The translations under genes and the position numbers were made by a program. From Streptococcus sanguinis SK355 (GTDB taxonomy: Bacteria; Bacillota; Bacilli; Lactobacillales; Streptococcaceae), in NCBI RefSeq assembly GCF_000212855.1, contig NZ_GL890993.1, positions 980,705 to 1,044,704 on the forward strand: DNA of 64,000 bases, in the 5' to 3' direction. Under the pieces are notes generated by a model that was given only the letters and a program-made list of their open reading frames with translations, did not search any database and had not been told where the DNA came from. Shown here piece by piece: positions 63,091 through 64,000 of the stretch (its first letter is position 1; each line of letters begins with the position of its first letter).

Positions 63091-64000
63091 ATGCACCTAT
63101 TATATGTGGGTTTGACCCATCGGGAAACACCGCTGACAATTTTGGAAAAAGCGCATTTTTCAGATCAGGAGGGGCTCAAAGCTCTAAAGCTCCTGAAAAG
63201 AGAAAAAAGTATCTTGGAAAATATCATCCTGTCTACCTGCAATCGGACCGAGCTCTATCTGGTGGTGGACCAGCTGCACACTGGCCGCTACTATTCCAAG
63301 CATTTTTTGGCGGACTGGTTTCAAATTCCTGTCAAGGAGCTGGAAGAGTATTTAGTCTTTCGTGAGGGGGATGAGGCCTTGCGGCATCTGCTGCGGGTTT
63401 CCATCGGCCTGGAATCCAAGATTGTCGGTGAAAGTCAGGTCTTGGGCCAGCTCAAGCAGGCTTTCCTGACAGCACAAGATGCTGGTACGACTGGAATTGT
63501 CCTCAATCAGGCTTTCAAGCAGGCGCTGACCTTTGCCAAGCGCATGCACGATGTTTATCGAATCAATGATCGCCCCATTTCTATCGGACTGACAGCCATC
63601 CAAGAATTGGACCGACTGGGGCTGGATTGCAGCACTAAAAAGGTAGCTGTTATCGGTCTGGGAGAGATTGGTCAGCTAGTGACCAAGTATGCTCTGCAGC
63701 GGCCATTCGAATCCGTCATGCTGCTCAATCGGACGGTCAGCAAGGCCCAGCCTTTTCTGACAGAAGACAGGGTATCTGCCCATGGCTGGGATGAATTGGA
63801 AGCGGTGCTGGCGGATGCGGATGTGGTCTTTTCAGCTGTTAAAACGGAAGAATACATTATCTTTCCCTCCATGCTTAAGGCGGATGCGGTCGTGTTTGAC
63901 CTCTGTCTGCCTCGTTCCTGCCATCCGAGCTCGTCTCTGAAGCTCTATAATATTGAAAATCTAACCAATCAACTGGAGCAATACAAAGCGGAGCGGCAGG
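63091..64000 (+). CDS. hemA: Glutamyl-tRNA reductase, partial at window end
   Basis: 303 codons are present; the gene runs off the window with an open frame. LYVGLTHRETPLTILEKA at the start, Cys50 in STCNRTE (the nucleophile) and GLESKIVGESQVLGQLKQAF near 108 define HemA; VAVIGLGEIGQL near 185 is the NADPH-binding part. It reduces glutamyl-tRNA to glutamate-1-semialdehyde, starting tetrapyrrole synthesis by the C5 route. AGAAAGAAAGAAGC precedes the ATG. hemC, hemB and hemL would be expected downstream. Confidence 0.95.
   Translation, partial: MHLLYVGLTHRETPLTILEKAHFSDQEGLKALKLLKREKSILENIILSTCNRTELYLVVDQLHTGRYYSKHFLADWFQIPVKELEEYLVFREGDEALRHLLRVSIGLESKIVGESQVLGQLKQAFLTAQDAGTTGIVLNQAFKQALTFAKRMHDVYRINDRPISIGLTAIQELDRLGLDCSTKKVAVIGLGEIGQLVTKYALQRPFESVMLLNRTVSKAQPFLTEDRVSAHGWDELEAVLADADVVFSAVKTEEYIIFPSMLKADAVVFDLCLPRSCHPSSSLKLYNIENLTNQLEQYKAERQ

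Noticed and set aside
63091..64000. hemA as a truncated gene
   Set aside because: The reading frame is open to the last base; the cut is the window edge.

Overview
The window looks like chromosome of a viridans-group Streptococcus, most like Streptococcus sanguinis. This is inferred from gene content: an LPXTG-anchored pullulanase with a YSIRK-type signal, a sucrose PTS locus, a streptococcal-style hut cluster that includes fhs, and a complete anaerobic cobalamin cluster, which is rare in streptococci and known from S. sanguinis. No rRNA, tRNA, transposase, prophage gene or CRISPR array was seen.

Layout. 1-2.4 kb: a three-gene minus-strand cluster (GT2/GtrA glycosyltransferase, phosphodiester glycosidase, small membrane protein). 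2.7-6.1 kb: a Sec-secreted polymorphic toxin with seven DYxPIS repeats, a LysM-like segment and a C-terminal TNT-type NAD glycohydrolase domain, followed 4 nt later by a probable immunity gene. 6.2-10.2 kb: a PrsW-like membrane protease and a large BTAD/ATPase regulator. 10.3-21.9 kb: histidine utilisation (hutG, hutH, permease, hutD, fhs, fchA, ftcD, hutU on minus; hutI divergent on plus). 22-30.5 kb: housekeeping genes (rpsF-ssb-rpsR, a DUF1129 protein, corA, uvrA, an M24 peptidase, efp, an Asp23-family gene, nusB). 30.7-40.6 kb: carbohydrate use (pulA, scrR-scrB, scrA, scrK) and a degenerate deformylase. 40.7-45.2 kb: a small membrane protein and a MarR-controlled heterodimeric ABC exporter.

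45.2-64 kb: a co-directional cobalamin operon. It holds cbiA, cbiB, two tandem cbiC genes, cbiD, E, T, F, G, H, J, a cobA-hemD fusion, cbiK, cbiL, the cobalt ECF transporter cbiMNQO, cbiP, a PduO-type adenosyltransferase, a short precorrin-2 dehydrogenase, and hemA, which is cut by the window edge. Together they cover precorrin-2 formation, cobalt uptake and insertion, corrin ring contraction and methylation, amidation, adenosylation and aminopropanol attachment. HemA suggests the cell makes its own tetrapyrrole precursor from glutamyl-tRNA.

The most interesting signals are: (1) two adjacent CbiC paralogues with complementary losses of conserved motifs (the second lacks the catalytic His, the first has diverged at other family motifs), suggesting an obligate hetero-oligomer; (2) a non-B12-riboswitch leader with a dyad over the promoter, ACGG-loop hairpins and an intrinsic terminator just ahead of cbiA; (3) the Sec/LysM TNT toxin-immunity pair; (4) tandem 26-bp dyads at the marR promoter; (5) structured spacers and an internal promoter inside the otherwise tightly packed cob operon.
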